This document shows, piece by piece, positions 43,949-55,893 of a stretch of DNA of 64,000 nt. Both the position numbers and the translations under genes were made by a program. A model generated the notes under the pieces. That model saw only the letters and a program-made list of their open reading frames with translations, had not been told where the DNA came from and made no database searches. The stretch covers positions 87,518 through 151,517 of the forward strand of contig NZ_PGVG01000017.1 of assembly GCF_002795245.1 (NCBI RefSeq), in the 5' to 3' direction. Within the stretch, counting starts at the first letter, position 1; each line of letters starts with the position of its first letter. The DNA is from Bradyrhizobium forestalis. GTDB taxonomy: Bacteria > Pseudomonadota > Alphaproteobacteria > Rhizobiales > Xanthobacteraceae.

Positions 43949-44404
43949 TCAGCCCGACAGCGCGGCCTTCACGAGGCCGGACGCCTTGCCGAAATCCATC
44001 TGTCCGGCGTATTTCGCGCGCAGCACGGCGATCACCTTGCCCATGTCCTTCATGCCGGCAGCGCCCGTTTCAGTGATCGCGTCCGCGATCGCCTTCTTCA
44101 CGTCCTCCTCCGACATCTGCTTCGGCAAATACGCCGAGATCACCGCGATCTCCTCGCGCTCCTGCGCGGCAAGCTCGGCACGGCCGCCCTTGTCATAGAG
44201 CTCGACCGCCTCCTGGCGCTGCTTGATCATCTTCTGCAGCACGGCGAGGATGTCGGCGTCCGAGAGCGGCGGCTTGCCCTGCCCCCGCGCGTCGATGTCG
44301 GCGTTCTTGATGGTGGAGTTGACCATGCGCAGCGTGGACAGCTTGCGCTCGTCCTTGGCCTTCATGGCCTCCTTGACCGCATTGTTGATGTCGTCGCGCA
44401 ACAT
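43949..44404 (-). CDS. GatB/YqeY domain protein
   Basis: 151 aa from the ATG at 44404, after an AAAGGGATC ribosome-binding site. LRDDINNAVKEAMKAKDERKLSTLRMVNSTIKNADIDARG and AYLPKQMSEEDVKKAI are the YqeY signature, ending with the MGKVIAVLRAKYAGQMDFGKAS tail shared with the GatB C-terminus. The domain resembles the tRNA-binding tail of the amidotransferase. The upstream gap to the hydrolase gene is 59 bp. Confidence 0.93.
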   Translation of the reverse strand: MLRDDINNAVKEAMKAKDERKLSTLRMVNSTIKNADIDARGQGKPPLSDADILAVLQKMIKQRQEAVELYDKGGRAELAAQEREEIAVISAYLPKQMSEEDVKKAIADAITETGAAGMKDMGKVIAVLRAKYAGQMDFGKASGLVKAALSG

Positions 44405-44463
44405 GATCGTGATCCCTTTGAATATAGACGCCTCATCTAGGCTGTTTGTGTCGTTCACACAAC

Positions 44464-45165
44464 CTAGCTCGCGAGCCATTCGGTCAGCGCCTGCACTGTC
44501 GCCTCCGGCTGTTCCAGTTGCGGCAGGTGGCCACAGCGATCGAGGATCACGAGCCTGGCGCCAGCGATGCCCTCGGCCATTTCCTTCGAGAACATGTTCG
44601 GGATGGTGTTGTCGGTATCGCCCGTCAGCACCAGCGTCGGGCATGTGATCGTCGCCAAGGTCGGCCGCGAATCCACCCGGGCGATGATCGCGGTCTGCTG
44701 CCGCAGATAGCCCTCGACGCCGACATCCTCATCCTGTGCATGCACGAGCCTGAGAATATCGGCATCCTCGCGCCGCGACGGATGCACGAGCTCCGGAAAG
44801 CTTTCCTCGCGAATAGCGTGAAGCTCGCCGCGCCTGGCGCGCTCCATCAGGCCGCGTCGGCGCGCGGTCGCCTCCGGCGTGTCGGGCCGTGCCTGCGTGT
44901 TGATCAGCGCGAGCTTGGTCACGCGCTCGCCCGCCTGGCGCATGATCTCCAAGGCGATGTAGCCACCCATGGAATGGCCGGCGAGGGCGAAGCGCGGCGG
45001 CGCCTCGCTCAGCACCCGGGCAGCGATCGCCGCCATGCTGTCGTCGCGGATATGGTTGGTAATCATCACCGGGCCGAACCGCCACAGCGCCGGGATGACC
45101 GGGGCATAGATCCGGGCCGAGGAGGCCAGCCCCGGAACCAGCACAATGGGGGTGGTCTGGTCCAT
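44464..45165 (-). CDS. alpha/beta-hydrolase fold protein
   Basis: 233 aa. The nucleophile elbow AGHSMGGY (Ser), acid in LTGDTDN (Asp) and His in DRCGHLPQLE complete the triad. Such proteins hydrolyse esters, lactones or C-C bonds. There is no signal peptide. The substrate cannot be predicted. It is divergent from carA. Confidence 0.9.
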   Translation of the reverse strand: MDQTTPIVLVPGLASSARIYAPVIPALWRFGPVMITNHIRDDSMAAIAARVLSEAPPRFALAGHSMGGYIALEIMRQAGERVTKLALINTQARPDTPEATARRRGLMERARRGELHAIREESFPELVHPSRREDADILRLVHAQDEDVGVEGYLRQQTAIIARVDSRPTLATITCPTLVLTGDTDNTIPNMFSKEMAEGIAGARLVILDRCGHLPQLEQPEATVQALTEWLAS

Positions 45166-45311
45166 TATTGCCTCGCAAGCCCAGGAAATTGCCGGAAATT
45201 AGTCCTCGGAGCTTAAGGCTCGGAGGAGGCCTGTCAAATATGCAAAAACGCATGTGAATCGGCCCTCTCGCGCTTTGACGGGCACGCGCGGGGGCCTTAT
45301 GAAGCGGGCTC

Positions 45312-46502
45312 ATGACACAACATGACAACGATCCCGCCTGGCCGGACCATAAACCGACCGCGCTCCTCGTGCTTGCCGACGGTACGGTGCTCGAGGGCTT
45401 TGGTCTCGGCGCCGAAGGCCACGCCGTCGGTGAGGTCTGCTTCAACACAGCGATGACCGGCTATGAGGAGATCCTCACCGATCCCTCCTATGCCGGCCAA
45501 CTCATCACCTTCACCTTCCCGCATATCGGCAATGTCGGCACCAACGAGGACGACATCGAGACGGTGAACATGGCCGCGACGCCGGGCGCGCGCGGCGTGA
45601 TCCTGCGCACGGCGATCACCGATCCCTCGAACTATCGCGCCACCAAGCATCTCGACCAATGGCTGAAGGCGCGCGGCATCATCGGCCTCTCCGGCATCGA
45701 CACCCGCGCCCTGACCGCGCTGATCCGCTCCAAGGGCATGCCCAATGCCGTGATCGCGCATTCCAGGGCCGGCGAGTTCGACCTGCATGGCCTCAAGGAA
45801 GAAGCGCGCGAATGGCCGGGCCTCGAGGGCATGGACCTCGTGCCGATGGTCACAAGCGGCCAGCGCTTCACCTGGGACGAGACGCCCTGGCTGTGGGACA
45901 AGGGTTTTGGCCGGCAGGAGAAGCCGGAGTTCAACGTCGTCGCCATCGACTACGGCATCAAGCGCAACATCCTGCGCCTGCTCGCCGGCGTCGGCTGCAA
46001 GGTGACGGTGGTGCCGGCGACGACGTCGTCCGAGGACATCCTGGCGATGAAGCCGGATGGCGTGTTCCTGTCCAACGGTCCGGGCGATCCGGCTGCGACC
46101 GGCAAATATGCGGTGCCTGTCATCAAGGACGTGATCAAATCGGGGACGCCGACCTTCGGCATCTGCCTTGGCCACCAGATGCTCGGCCTCGCCGTCGGCG
46201 CTAGAACTAAGAAGATGCATCAGGGCCATCACGGCGCCAACCACCCCGTCAAGGACGAGACCACCGGCAAGGTCGAGATCACCTCGATGAACCACGGTTT
46301 TGCCGTGGACGAGACGACGCTGCCGAAAGGTGCAACGCAGACCCACATCTCGCTGTTCGACGGCTCCAATTGCGGCATCCAGCTCGACGGCAAGCCCGTG
46401 TTCTCGGTGCAGTACCACCCCGAGGCCTCACCCGGCCCGCGCGACTCGCACTATCTGTTCCAGCGCTTCGCCGACCTGATGCGGCAGAAGAAGAGCGCGT
46501 AG
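45312..46502 (+). CDS. carA: carbamoyl-phosphate synthase small subunit (glutaminase)
   Basis: 396 aa. Residues 15-150 hold the N-terminal CarA domain (GLGAEGHAVGEVCFNTAMTGYEE). The class I glutamine amidotransferase domain carries the nucleophile Cys near residue 285 in GICLGHQML, and the His and Glu of YHPEASPGP. It supplies ammonia to CarB for arginine and pyrimidine synthesis. carB lies 4.3 kb downstream, separated by unrelated genes. Confidence 0.97.
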   Translation: MTQHDNDPAWPDHKPTALLVLADGTVLEGFGLGAEGHAVGEVCFNTAMTGYEEILTDPSYAGQLITFTFPHIGNVGTNEDDIETVNMAATPGARGVILRTAITDPSNYRATKHLDQWLKARGIIGLSGIDTRALTALIRSKGMPNAVIAHSRAGEFDLHGLKEEAREWPGLEGMDLVPMVTSGQRFTWDETPWLWDKGFGRQEKPEFNVVAIDYGIKRNILRLLAGVGCKVTVVPATTSSEDILAMKPDGVFLSNGPGDPAATGKYAVPVIKDVIKSGTPTFGICLGHQMLGLAVGARTKKMHQGHHGANHPVKDETTGKVEITSMNHGFAVDETTLPKGATQTHISLFDGSNCGIQLDGKPVFSVQYHPEASPGPRDSHYLFQRFADLMRQKKSA

Positions 46503-46509
46503 GGCGCGC

Positions 46510-46647
46510 TCTCGTGCCCCGGGCGCAGTGCAGCGCGCCGCTCTTCGCGGCGTGATGCGCTGCTGAACCGGGGCCTATAACCGTGACATTCTGGGTCCCG
46601 GCTCAGCGAAGCAGCACTACGCGCTGCATCGCGTCCGGGACACGAGA
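46510..46647. repeat. 138-bp element with 17-bp terminal inverted repeats
   Basis: The ends TCTCGTGCCCCGGGCGC and GCGTCCGGGACACGAGA are inverted with two mismatches. They match the ends of the element at 54994-55138, so these are two members of one family. Confidence 0.75.
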
Positions 46648-46712
46648 TTTGTCGAGGAACGCCCCCGCAAGGCGAAATGTTGTCTCGACACCTTGCGCAG
46701 CCGGAGCCCGCC

Positions 46713-47234
46713 ATGTCCGTCGTCCGCGACAGGGCCGAGCCGCTCGCCATCGTTTTCGAGGATGACGGGCTCGTGCCGAACAACATCCTTCCGTTCCTGG
46801 TCTATCAGGGTGCGGTGAAGCTCGATCCCAAGCGTCCCGAAGCGACCATCGAAAACCTCTTCGAAGCGAACGGCTGGGGCGGGACGTGGCGCAACGGAGT
46901 CTACGACTATCTGCATTATCATGCGACGGTGCACGAAGTGCTCGGTGTTGCGCGCGGCAGCGCCCGCGTCCGCTTCGGTGGCAATCACGGCCAGGAGATT
47001 CTGATCAAGGCCGGCGACGTCGCGATCCTGCCGGCCGGTACCGGACATCAGTGCATCAAGGCGAGCGATGATTTCTGCGTCATCGGCGCCTATCCGCCGG
47101 GCGCGAAGATGGAGATCACGCGGGCGACGGCTGAGAACCACGCGAAAGCGCTGAAGACGATTCCGAGGGTGGCGAAGCCACCGGCCGATCCGGTGACGGG
47201 AAGGGACGGGGCGTTGATGCGGCTGTGGCGGTAG
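46713..47234 (+). CDS. cupin-fold protein (YjlB-like)
   Basis: 173 aa from the ATG at 46713. HYHATVHEVLGVARGSARVRFGG gives the metal-binding His pair and Glu region of cupin motif 1, and KAGDVAILPAGTGHQCI gives motif 2 with the third His. Its start region (LVPNNILPFLVYQGAV) resembles YjlB proteins of unknown function. It follows the palindromic element after carA. Confidence 0.85.
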   Translation: MSVVRDRAEPLAIVFEDDGLVPNNILPFLVYQGAVKLDPKRPEATIENLFEANGWGGTWRNGVYDYLHYHATVHEVLGVARGSARVRFGGNHGQEILIKAGDVAILPAGTGHQCIKASDDFCVIGAYPPGAKMEITRATAENHAKALKTIPRVAKPPADPVTGRDGALMRLWR

Positions 47235-47249
47235 CCACAAGCGCGGTGC

Positions 47250-47365
47250 CGTAGGGTGGGTTAGCCGCAGGCGTAACCCACCATCTCTTTCGCTGCGGAT
47301 ACAAAAGCGGTGGGTTACGCCCCGCAGCTGCGCTTCGCGCAGCCGCAAGGCTAACCCACCCTACG
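47250..47365. repeat. 116-bp element with 17-bp perfect terminal inverted repeats
   Basis: The ends CGTAGGGTGGGTTAGCC and GGCTAACCCACCCTACG are perfect inverted repeats, with inner copies of GGCGTAACCCACC and GGTGGGTTACGCC. This GGGTGGGTTA element is well known between genes of many proteobacteria. Confidence 0.85.
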
Positions 47366-47371
47366 CATCCC

Positions 47372-47896
47372 CTACGCCTCGTTGGCGCCTTCCTGCCGCG
47401 TCGCTTCGAACAGGAACCAGGTGCGGCGCTCGGTCTCGTCGATGAAGACCTCGAGGATGCTGGCGCTGGCGACGTCGCCGGCCTCGTCGCAGACCTCGTG
47501 CGCCTTGCGCATCGCAGCTGCGACGTGCTTGTTGTCCTGCATCAGCTCGCGCAGCATCTCCCGCGGCGGGACATAGTCCTCGTTGTTGTCCTTGATGGTC
47601 TGGAGCTTTGCGACCTGGCCGATCGACTTCAGCGTGGTGCCGCCGATCTTGCGGACGCGCTCGGCGAGCTGATCGGTGGTGGCGAAGATCTGGTCGGACT
47701 GCTCGTCGAGCAGCAGATGGTAATCCCGGAAGTGGCGTCCGCTGATGTGCCAGTGGAAATTCTTGGTCTTGAGATAAAGCGCGAACGCGTCGGCCAGAAG
47801 CACGTTGAGCGCCTCCGAGACCTTCTTGACCCCAGGGGGCGACAGATCGGTGGGGGTGTCGAGATCGGGCGAGACCTTGTTGTTGGTTTTGCTCAC
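47372..47896 (-). CDS. dps: Dps-family ferritin-like DNA-protection protein
   Basis: 174 aa from a GTG start at 47896, chosen because an AGGAAGG ribosome-binding site precedes it and the homology starts there (SKTNNKVSPDLDTPTDL). The ferroxidase motif NFHWHISGRHFRDYHLLLDEQ has the His, Asp and Glu ligands at the dimer interface. It stores iron, detoxifies peroxide and coats DNA in stress. The upstream frame beyond the GTG is not part of the protein. Confidence 0.93.
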   Translation of the reverse strand: MSKTNNKVSPDLDTPTDLSPPGVKKVSEALNVLLADAFALYLKTKNFHWHISGRHFRDYHLLLDEQSDQIFATTDQLAERVRKIGGTTLKSIGQVAKLQTIKDNNEDYVPPREMLRELMQDNKHVAAAMRKAHEVCDEAGDVASASILEVFIDETERRTWFLFEATRQEGANEA

Positions 47897-48010
47897 GGGA
47901 GACCTTCCTGTTAGGACGCGGACATTGACGGCGCGCCGTCGCACCCCTAACGCAAGGCGGGCAGCGCCGGTTCCTCCATCGGAACCGTTTGGCCGGGACC
48001 TTCGAATACC

Positions 48011-48712
48011 ATGGACGATTGGATCGATTATTACGACTCGACGCATACGATCTATGTCAGCAAGCTGCATCGCGACTTGCACTTCCAGATCATTGCGCGG
48101 GACATCATCGGCTACATCCCCTCGCCCGATGCGACGGTGCTGGACTATGCCTGCGGAGAAGCGCTGTCGGCGAGCCAGGTGGCAGCCGCCTGCGGCAAGC
48201 TGATCCTGGCCGAGCCCGCGCCGGGCGTGCGCGGCCGGCTGATCGCGCGGTTTGCGCCCAACACCAAGATCCGAGTCCGCTCGCTCGACGACGTCCGCAA
48301 GATGCAGGACCAATCGGTCGACCTCGTCGTGATGAACTCGGTCGCGCAATATATGACCCCGGACGAGCTCGATGCCGCCCTCCTCAACATCCGCCGCATC
48401 CTGAAGCCCTCCGGCAGGCTGGTGCTTGGCGATATCCTCCAGCCCAATGTCGGCATGGCCAGGGACGTGATGGCGCTGCTCGGCTTCGGTCTGCGCCACG
48501 GCTTCCTGAAGGACGCGCTGGTCGGGCTGATCAGCACCGCACTGTCTGATTACCGTCATCTGCGCACGCGCATCGGGCTCCAGCGCTACAGCGAGGACGA
48601 GATCACCGCCAAGCTGACGGCCGCTGGCTTCGCGGTCCAGCGCGCCCACAACAACATCGGCCATAATCGCTGGCGCATGACCTTCATCGCGCGGCCGCCT
48701 TTGGTTCGTTAA
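48011..48712 (+). CDS. class I SAM-dependent methyltransferase
   Basis: 233 aa. Motif I is VLDYACGEALSAS, with LILAEPAPGVRG and DLVVMNSVAQYM following, in a Rossmann-like order. The N-terminus MDDWIDYYDSTHTIYVSKLHRDLHF suggests a substrate-binding cap. The C-terminal strands (AGFAVQRAHNNIGHNRWRMTFIA) fit the fold. The substrate is unknown. Divergent from dps. Confidence 0.9.
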   Translation: MDDWIDYYDSTHTIYVSKLHRDLHFQIIARDIIGYIPSPDATVLDYACGEALSASQVAAACGKLILAEPAPGVRGRLIARFAPNTKIRVRSLDDVRKMQDQSVDLVVMNSVAQYMTPDELDAALLNIRRILKPSGRLVLGDILQPNVGMARDVMALLGFGLRHGFLKDALVGLISTALSDYRHLRTRIGLQRYSEDEITAKLTAAGFAVQRAHNNIGHNRWRMTFIARPPLVR

Positions 48713-48767
48713 GCATAACAATTAGCCGTTGTAGCTTTATCGCACTGCGACCGGTAATGATCGCGCC

Positions 48768-48843
48768 GGCCCGGTGGCGGAAGCGTCTACGCGAGGGCGG
48801 TGCAACGCTCTTCATCCTGGTTCAAATCCAGGCCGGGTCTCCA
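48768..48843 (+). tRNA. non-canonical tRNA-like gene, possible tRNA-Cys (GCA)
   Basis: The 76 nt fold with a 7-bp acceptor (GGCCCGG/CCGGGTC, one G-U), discriminator T, encoded CCA, and a T-arm CCTGG-TTCAAAT-CCAGG. The D-arm is short (GCG/CGC) and its loop lacks the G18-G19 pair. The anticodon arm fits best as a 6-bp stem AGGGCG/CGCTCT with a 6-nt loop GTGCAA, which would place U33-GCA-A37, a cysteine anticodon. The standard 5+7 geometry does not fit. It may be a real odd tRNA, a tRNA-derived element or a decaying gene. Confidence 0.5.
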
Positions 48844-48960
48844 CGCTTCGCCCCTGCGGGCCTAAGCGTGGCGCAGCCGCGCGAGACCCGTTGGGGCGAA
48901 GCGTGTCCGGCGTAGCTGGAGCGAGGCGGAAGCGTAGACGGACTGGCGGTCAAGCTGAGC
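48841..48960. repeat. intergenic repeat after the tRNA-like gene
   Basis: CCACGCTT at 48841 pairs with AAGCGTGG at about 48864, and GGCGAAGCGTGTCCGG and GACGGACTGGCGGTCAAG follow, a sequence familiar from Bradyrhizobium intergenic and plant-pathogen-like repeats. The identification is from memory. Confidence 0.45.
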
Positions 48961-48967
48961 AATCCGC

Positions 48968-49345
48968 TCAGCTGCGACCCGCGCTGATCACTTCGCACTC
49001 CGGCAGCAACTGAAGCCGATCCGCATCCCTGGCTGCGGAGCTGAGCACGGCATCGAGCAGGCCCGGGAACCGCGCCTCCAGATCCTCACGTCGCAGCCGC
49101 ATGAAGCGGTTGGTGCCTGCTACGCGGGTCCGCATCAGGCCGCAGTCGCGCAGCTTGGCGAAGTGATAGGCGAGGTTCGACTTGCCGCTGAGCGCACTGA
49201 AGTCGCCACAGCGGAGTTCGCTGCTGACACGTTCCTGCTGGGCGAGCTGGTAGACGATCGCCAGACGGATCGGATCGCTCAGGCAATCCAGGACCATCGG
49301 CAGCTCGATCTGCTCGGGGGTCGGATGGTGCGGCGTGCGGCTCAT
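48968..49345 (-). CDS. ArsR-family transcriptional regulator
   Basis: 125 aa. Winged helix: LDCLSDPIRLAIVYQLAQQERVSS, FSALSGKSNLAYHFAKLRDCGLM in pattern, then a wing with TRVAGTNRFMRLRRED. The Cys residues are spread and do not form the classical metal box. It is divergent from the MFS gene, with two identical palindromes between them (49374 and 49422). Confidence 0.92.
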   Translation of the reverse strand: MSRTPHHPTPEQIELPMVLDCLSDPIRLAIVYQLAQQERVSSELRCGDFSALSGKSNLAYHFAKLRDCGLMRTRVAGTNRFMRLRREDLEARFPGLLDAVLSSAARDADRLQLLPECEVISAGRS

Positions 49346-49373
49346 GTCCAGATCATAGCGAAGCGGCGACGAT

Positions 49374-49391
49374 GTTCAATAGTTCTTGAAC
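49374..49391. promoter_or_regulatory. ArsR operator candidate 1 (GTTCAA-N6-TTGAAC)
   Basis: A perfect 6-bp-arm palindrome with a 6-bp spacer, 28 bp upstream of the arsR start codon. An identical palindrome lies 48 bp further on, about 4.5 helical turns away. Confidence 0.78.
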
Positions 49392-49421
49392 CAATTGACT
49401 CCCGATCAACAGCATCCAATA

Positions 49422-49439
49422 GTTCAATAAGCATTGAAC
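49422..49439. promoter_or_regulatory. ArsR operator candidate 2 (GTTCAA-N6-TTGAAC)
   Basis: The same palindrome and spacing as at 49374, ending 19 bp before the MFS start codon. Each gene of the divergent pair thus has one copy near its start. Confidence 0.78.
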
Positions 49440-49458
49440 ATAGATAGGGACTTTTGCA

Positions 49459-50628
49459 ATGAGCGTGTTCTGGCTGGCCCTGGCGGCCTTTGCGATCGGC
49501 ACTGAAGGTTTTGTCATTGCGGGACTTTTGCCGGCAATCGCCACCGACCTTTCGATTTCGGTCTCGGCCGCAGGTCAATTGGTCACCGCCTACGCCCTCA
49601 CCTATGCAGTGGGCTCGCCCATCCTCGCCGTGGCGCTAAACAACATCGACCGCCGCACCGTGCTCGCCCTGGCGCTGACGACCTTCATCGCTGGCAACCT
49701 CGCGGCCATGGTGGCATCCAGCTACGCCCTGCTGCTGGCCTCGCGGATGCTGATGGCGCTGGGCTCGGGGCTGTGCATGCCGACGGCGCTCGCGGTGTCC
49801 GTGGCGGTCGCCGCGCCCGAACGGCGCGGCCGCGCGGTGGCGCTGGTCACCGCGGGGCTGACGGTTGCGACCGTGGTCGGCGTTCCCTTCGGCAATCTCG
49901 TCGGCAGCCTGCTCGGTTGGCGCGCGACCTTTGCCATGGTCGCCCTGATCGGCGCGGTCGCGCTCGCCGGCCTGTTGCTCGGCCTGCCACGCGGCCTGCC
50001 GCGCAATACGGCCTCGCTCAGCGAACGGCTGGCGGTAGCGCGCCACGGCCACGTTGTGGTCGCGCTTCTAATCACGATGTTATGGGCGCTGGGCGGCTTC
50101 ACGGTGTTCACCTATTTCGCGGTCCCGCTGCGTGGCCTCGGCTTCGACGCCTCGCAAATCAGCCTTGCTTTGCTGGTGTTTGGCGGCGCCGCCGCGATCG
50201 GGAACATGCTTGGTGGCGTCCTGGCCGACCGACTCGGCACACTCGCGACCGCAGGCCTCGGGCTCGCCGGCATGGCGGGCGCCCTGATCCTGCATTCGCT
50301 GGTCCTGAAGCTGATGCCCGCACAGGCGCATTACGCGGTGCTCGGGGCAATCTTCCTGTGGGGTCTCTCGGGCTGGGCGTTCTATCCGGCCCAGCTTGCC
50401 AGCATCATCCGGATCGAGCCGCAGGCCTCGATGATCCCGCTCTCGCTCAACGCCTCGTCGATGTATCTCGGCTTCGCCATCGGTGGAGCGCTGGGCGGCG
50501 CGGTGCTGGCCACCCTGTCGCCGACCGACCTCGGCTGGATCGGCGGATCGAGTGTTGCGGCCTCGCTTCTGGTGCACCTCGGCCGGGGCTGGCAGGCCCG
50601 GCCAAAACCGGTCAAAATTGCCGGTTGA
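49459..50628 (+). CDS. MFS transporter (drug/sugar efflux type, DHA1)
   Basis: 389 aa with 12 membrane helices. FAIGTEGFVIAGLLPAIATDLSIS and ILAVALNNIDRRTVL fit the AraJ/YdhP-like DHA1 efflux group. Helix 5 has the usual motif C-like glycine pattern (VVGVPFGNLVGSLLGWRATF). It is an antiporter that exports small molecules. The divergent ArsR gene and two operators suggest that an unknown compound relieves repression. Confidence 0.93.
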   Translation: MSVFWLALAAFAIGTEGFVIAGLLPAIATDLSISVSAAGQLVTAYALTYAVGSPILAVALNNIDRRTVLALALTTFIAGNLAAMVASSYALLLASRMLMALGSGLCMPTALAVSVAVAAPERRGRAVALVTAGLTVATVVGVPFGNLVGSLLGWRATFAMVALIGAVALAGLLLGLPRGLPRNTASLSERLAVARHGHVVVALLITMLWALGGFTVFTYFAVPLRGLGFDASQISLALLVFGGAAAIGNMLGGVLADRLGTLATAGLGLAGMAGALILHSLVLKLMPAQAHYAVLGAIFLWGLSGWAFYPAQLASIIRIEPQASMIPLSLNASSMYLGFAIGGALGGAVLATLSPTDLGWIGGSSVAASLLVHLGRGWQARPKPVKIAG

Positions 50629-50711
50629 TGGGCGTTTTTCGGGGTTTCGCCGCCCCTAAAACTGGTCTAAGACCCACCCGCGCGCGAGGGAGACCCCGCG
50701 CTCTCGGTCAA

Positions 50712-50740
50712 GGGACGCGCGGCAAGCGCGCCCTTTTTTT
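50712..50740 (+). terminator. intrinsic terminator between the MFS gene and carB
   Basis: GGGACGCGC pairs with GCGCGCCC (one bulged A) and runs into seven T, 29 bp before the carB start. The upstream promoter of carB must be downstream of it, or it is an attenuator in the carB leader. Confidence 0.85.
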
Positions 50741-50768
50741 GTGCCCAGATTCCAGCCCGCGAGCGGTG

Positions 50769-54233
<3,465 letters not shown>

Positions 54234-54447
54234 TCGCTAGCGGCGGCGAAGCTTCCGCTAAGTGATTGGCGATGAAGCCACAATGGCCGCAGGAACTGTC
54301 CGGCCGGGTGGTGGTTCTGTTCCGGCGCTAAGCCCATATCTGTCAACGTCCGGCCGCCCGTGTATCGGGCTCCGGAAGGACTGACGAATCAAGGTTGGTC
54401 GCCCATGCGTATTCCTGGGGGCGCGCGACCGAAGGACGAGAGAGAAG

Positions 54448-54921
54448 ATGGAAAAGGTTCCGATGACTTCGGCCGGATTTGCCGCGCTCGGAGAAGAATT
54501 GAAGCATCGCCAATCCGTGGACCGTCCGCGGATCATCGAGCACATCGCGGAGGCGCGCTCGCACGGAGACCTGTCGGAAAACGCGGAATATCACGCCGCG
54601 AAGGAAGAGCAGTCCCACAATGAGGGTCGCATCGCCGAGCTCGAGGACAAGCTCGCGCGCGCCGACATCATCGACATCTCGAAACTGTCCGGCGACACGA
54701 TCAAGTTCGGCGCCACGGTGACGCTGGTCGATGAGGACACCGAGAAGAAGACGGTATGGCAGATCGTCGGCGAGGTCGAGGCCGACGCCAAGAAGGGCCG
54801 CATCTCCATCACCTCGCCGCTCGCGCGCGCGCTGATCGGCAAGAAGAAAGGCGCCTCGGTCGAGGTCAACACGCCGGGCGGCGCCAAGGCGTATGAGATC
54901 ACCAAGGTGGAGTGGCGGTAA
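54448..54921 (+). CDS. greA: transcription elongation factor GreA
   Basis: 157 aa. The N-terminal coiled coil (GFAALGEELKHRQSVDRPRIIEHIAEARSHGDLSENAEYHAAKEEQ in pattern) carries the acidic tip Asp and Glu that stimulate cleavage of backtracked RNA. The C-terminal FKBP-like domain follows (FGATVTLVDEDTEKKTVWQIVG). It starts 214 bp after carB. Confidence 0.97.
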   Translation: MEKVPMTSAGFAALGEELKHRQSVDRPRIIEHIAEARSHGDLSENAEYHAAKEEQSHNEGRIAELEDKLARADIIDISKLSGDTIKFGATVTLVDEDTEKKTVWQIVGEVEADAKKGRISITSPLARALIGKKKGASVEVNTPGGAKAYEITKVEWR

Positions 54922-54952
54922 AAATTGCCGCTGCGCCGAGATGATATTTTCG

Positions 54953-54980
54953 AAAAGGCCGCGCAGCGCGCGGCCTTTTT
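54953..54980 (+). terminator. intrinsic terminator of greA
   Basis: AAAAGGCCGCGC pairs with GCGCGGCCTTTT around an AGC loop, with T following, 31 bp after the greA stop. Confidence 0.9.
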
Positions 54981-54993
54981 GTTTGCTTCTGCG

Positions 54994-55138
54994 TCTCGTG
55001 TCCCGGACGCGCTGCAACGCGCTTGGCGTTGCTGCGCAGAGCCGGGATCCAGAAAGCAGCACGGCACGCGGTGATAAGATGGGCCCCGGCTCTGCAGCGC
55101 ATCGCCGAAGAGCGCTGCGCTGCGTCCGGGTCACGCGA
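54994..55138. repeat. 145-bp element with 17-bp terminal inverted repeats
   Basis: The ends TCTCGTGTCCCGGACGC and GCGTCCGGGTCACGCGA are inverted with two mismatches and match the ends of the element at 46510. It lies between the convergent greA and Lrp genes. Confidence 0.75.
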
Positions 55139-55147
55139 ACGCGCGCG

Positions 55148-55627
55148 CTACCGTCTTCCCTTCACGTCCAGCGGCACCGCCGCCTCGTACTTCGAATTGT
55201 GCAGCACCAATGACGTTCGCACGTTGCGGACATGGGGCGCTGCGGTGAGGTGCGTGACGAAATCCTGGAAGGTCGCCATGTCGGGCGCGACGCATTTCAG
55301 GATGAAATCGACCTCGCCCGACAACATCCAGCATTCGCGCACCAGGGGCTCGGCGCGAACGAAGTCCTCGAAGGCGCGCAAATCCGCCTCGGCCTGGCTG
55401 GAGAGGTGCACGGCGGCGAACACGGTGACGTCGAAACCGAGCTTTCGCGCGTCCAGGAGGCCCCGATAGCCGTGGATATAGCCCTCCTCCTCCAGCGCGC
55501 GGACGCGGCGCAGGCAGGGGGGCGGCGAGATGCCGACGCGCTTGGCCAGCTCGACATTCGTGATTCGACCGTCGGCCTGGATCTCGGCGAGAATTTTCAG
55601 GTCGATCTCGTCTAGGTTCCGCGACAC
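55148..55627 (-). CDS. Lrp/AsnC-family transcriptional regulator
   Basis: 159 aa from a GTG at 55627 with an AGGAG ribosome-binding site; the upstream frame does not look like Lrp. Helix-turn-helix LKILAEIQADGRITNVELAKRVGISPPPCLRRVRALEEEGYI in pattern, then a RAM domain (VTVFAAVHLSSQAEADLRAFED, CWMLSGEVDFILKCVAPDM). It forms octamers that sense amino acids. Divergent from trxB with 266 bp between. Confidence 0.93.
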   Translation of the reverse strand: MSRNLDEIDLKILAEIQADGRITNVELAKRVGISPPPCLRRVRALEEEGYIHGYRGLLDARKLGFDVTVFAAVHLSSQAEADLRAFEDFVRAEPLVRECWMLSGEVDFILKCVAPDMATFQDFVTHLTAAPHVRNVRTSLVLHNSKYEAAVPLDVKGRR

Positions 55628-55893
55628 GTGATTGGAACTCCTGCCCTTTACGGCGGTATGGGGTGATTTGTCGAAATCCTCATAGCCCAGTCCACACGAC
55701 TGGCGCAATTTTATTGCGCGCGCAGTGCAATCGACTTTTGTTCCCCGTTGGAAAAATCCGCCGAGAGGGAATGCAATTCTTGCATGGCTCACCAGAACGC
55801 TTAGATTAGCTCTGATATTTCAGCGCCTCCGCGAGGCCTCCCGGCACGTTCCGCGCCCGCGCTGCAAATCCCCCGTGAAAGGCGTCCATCGAA

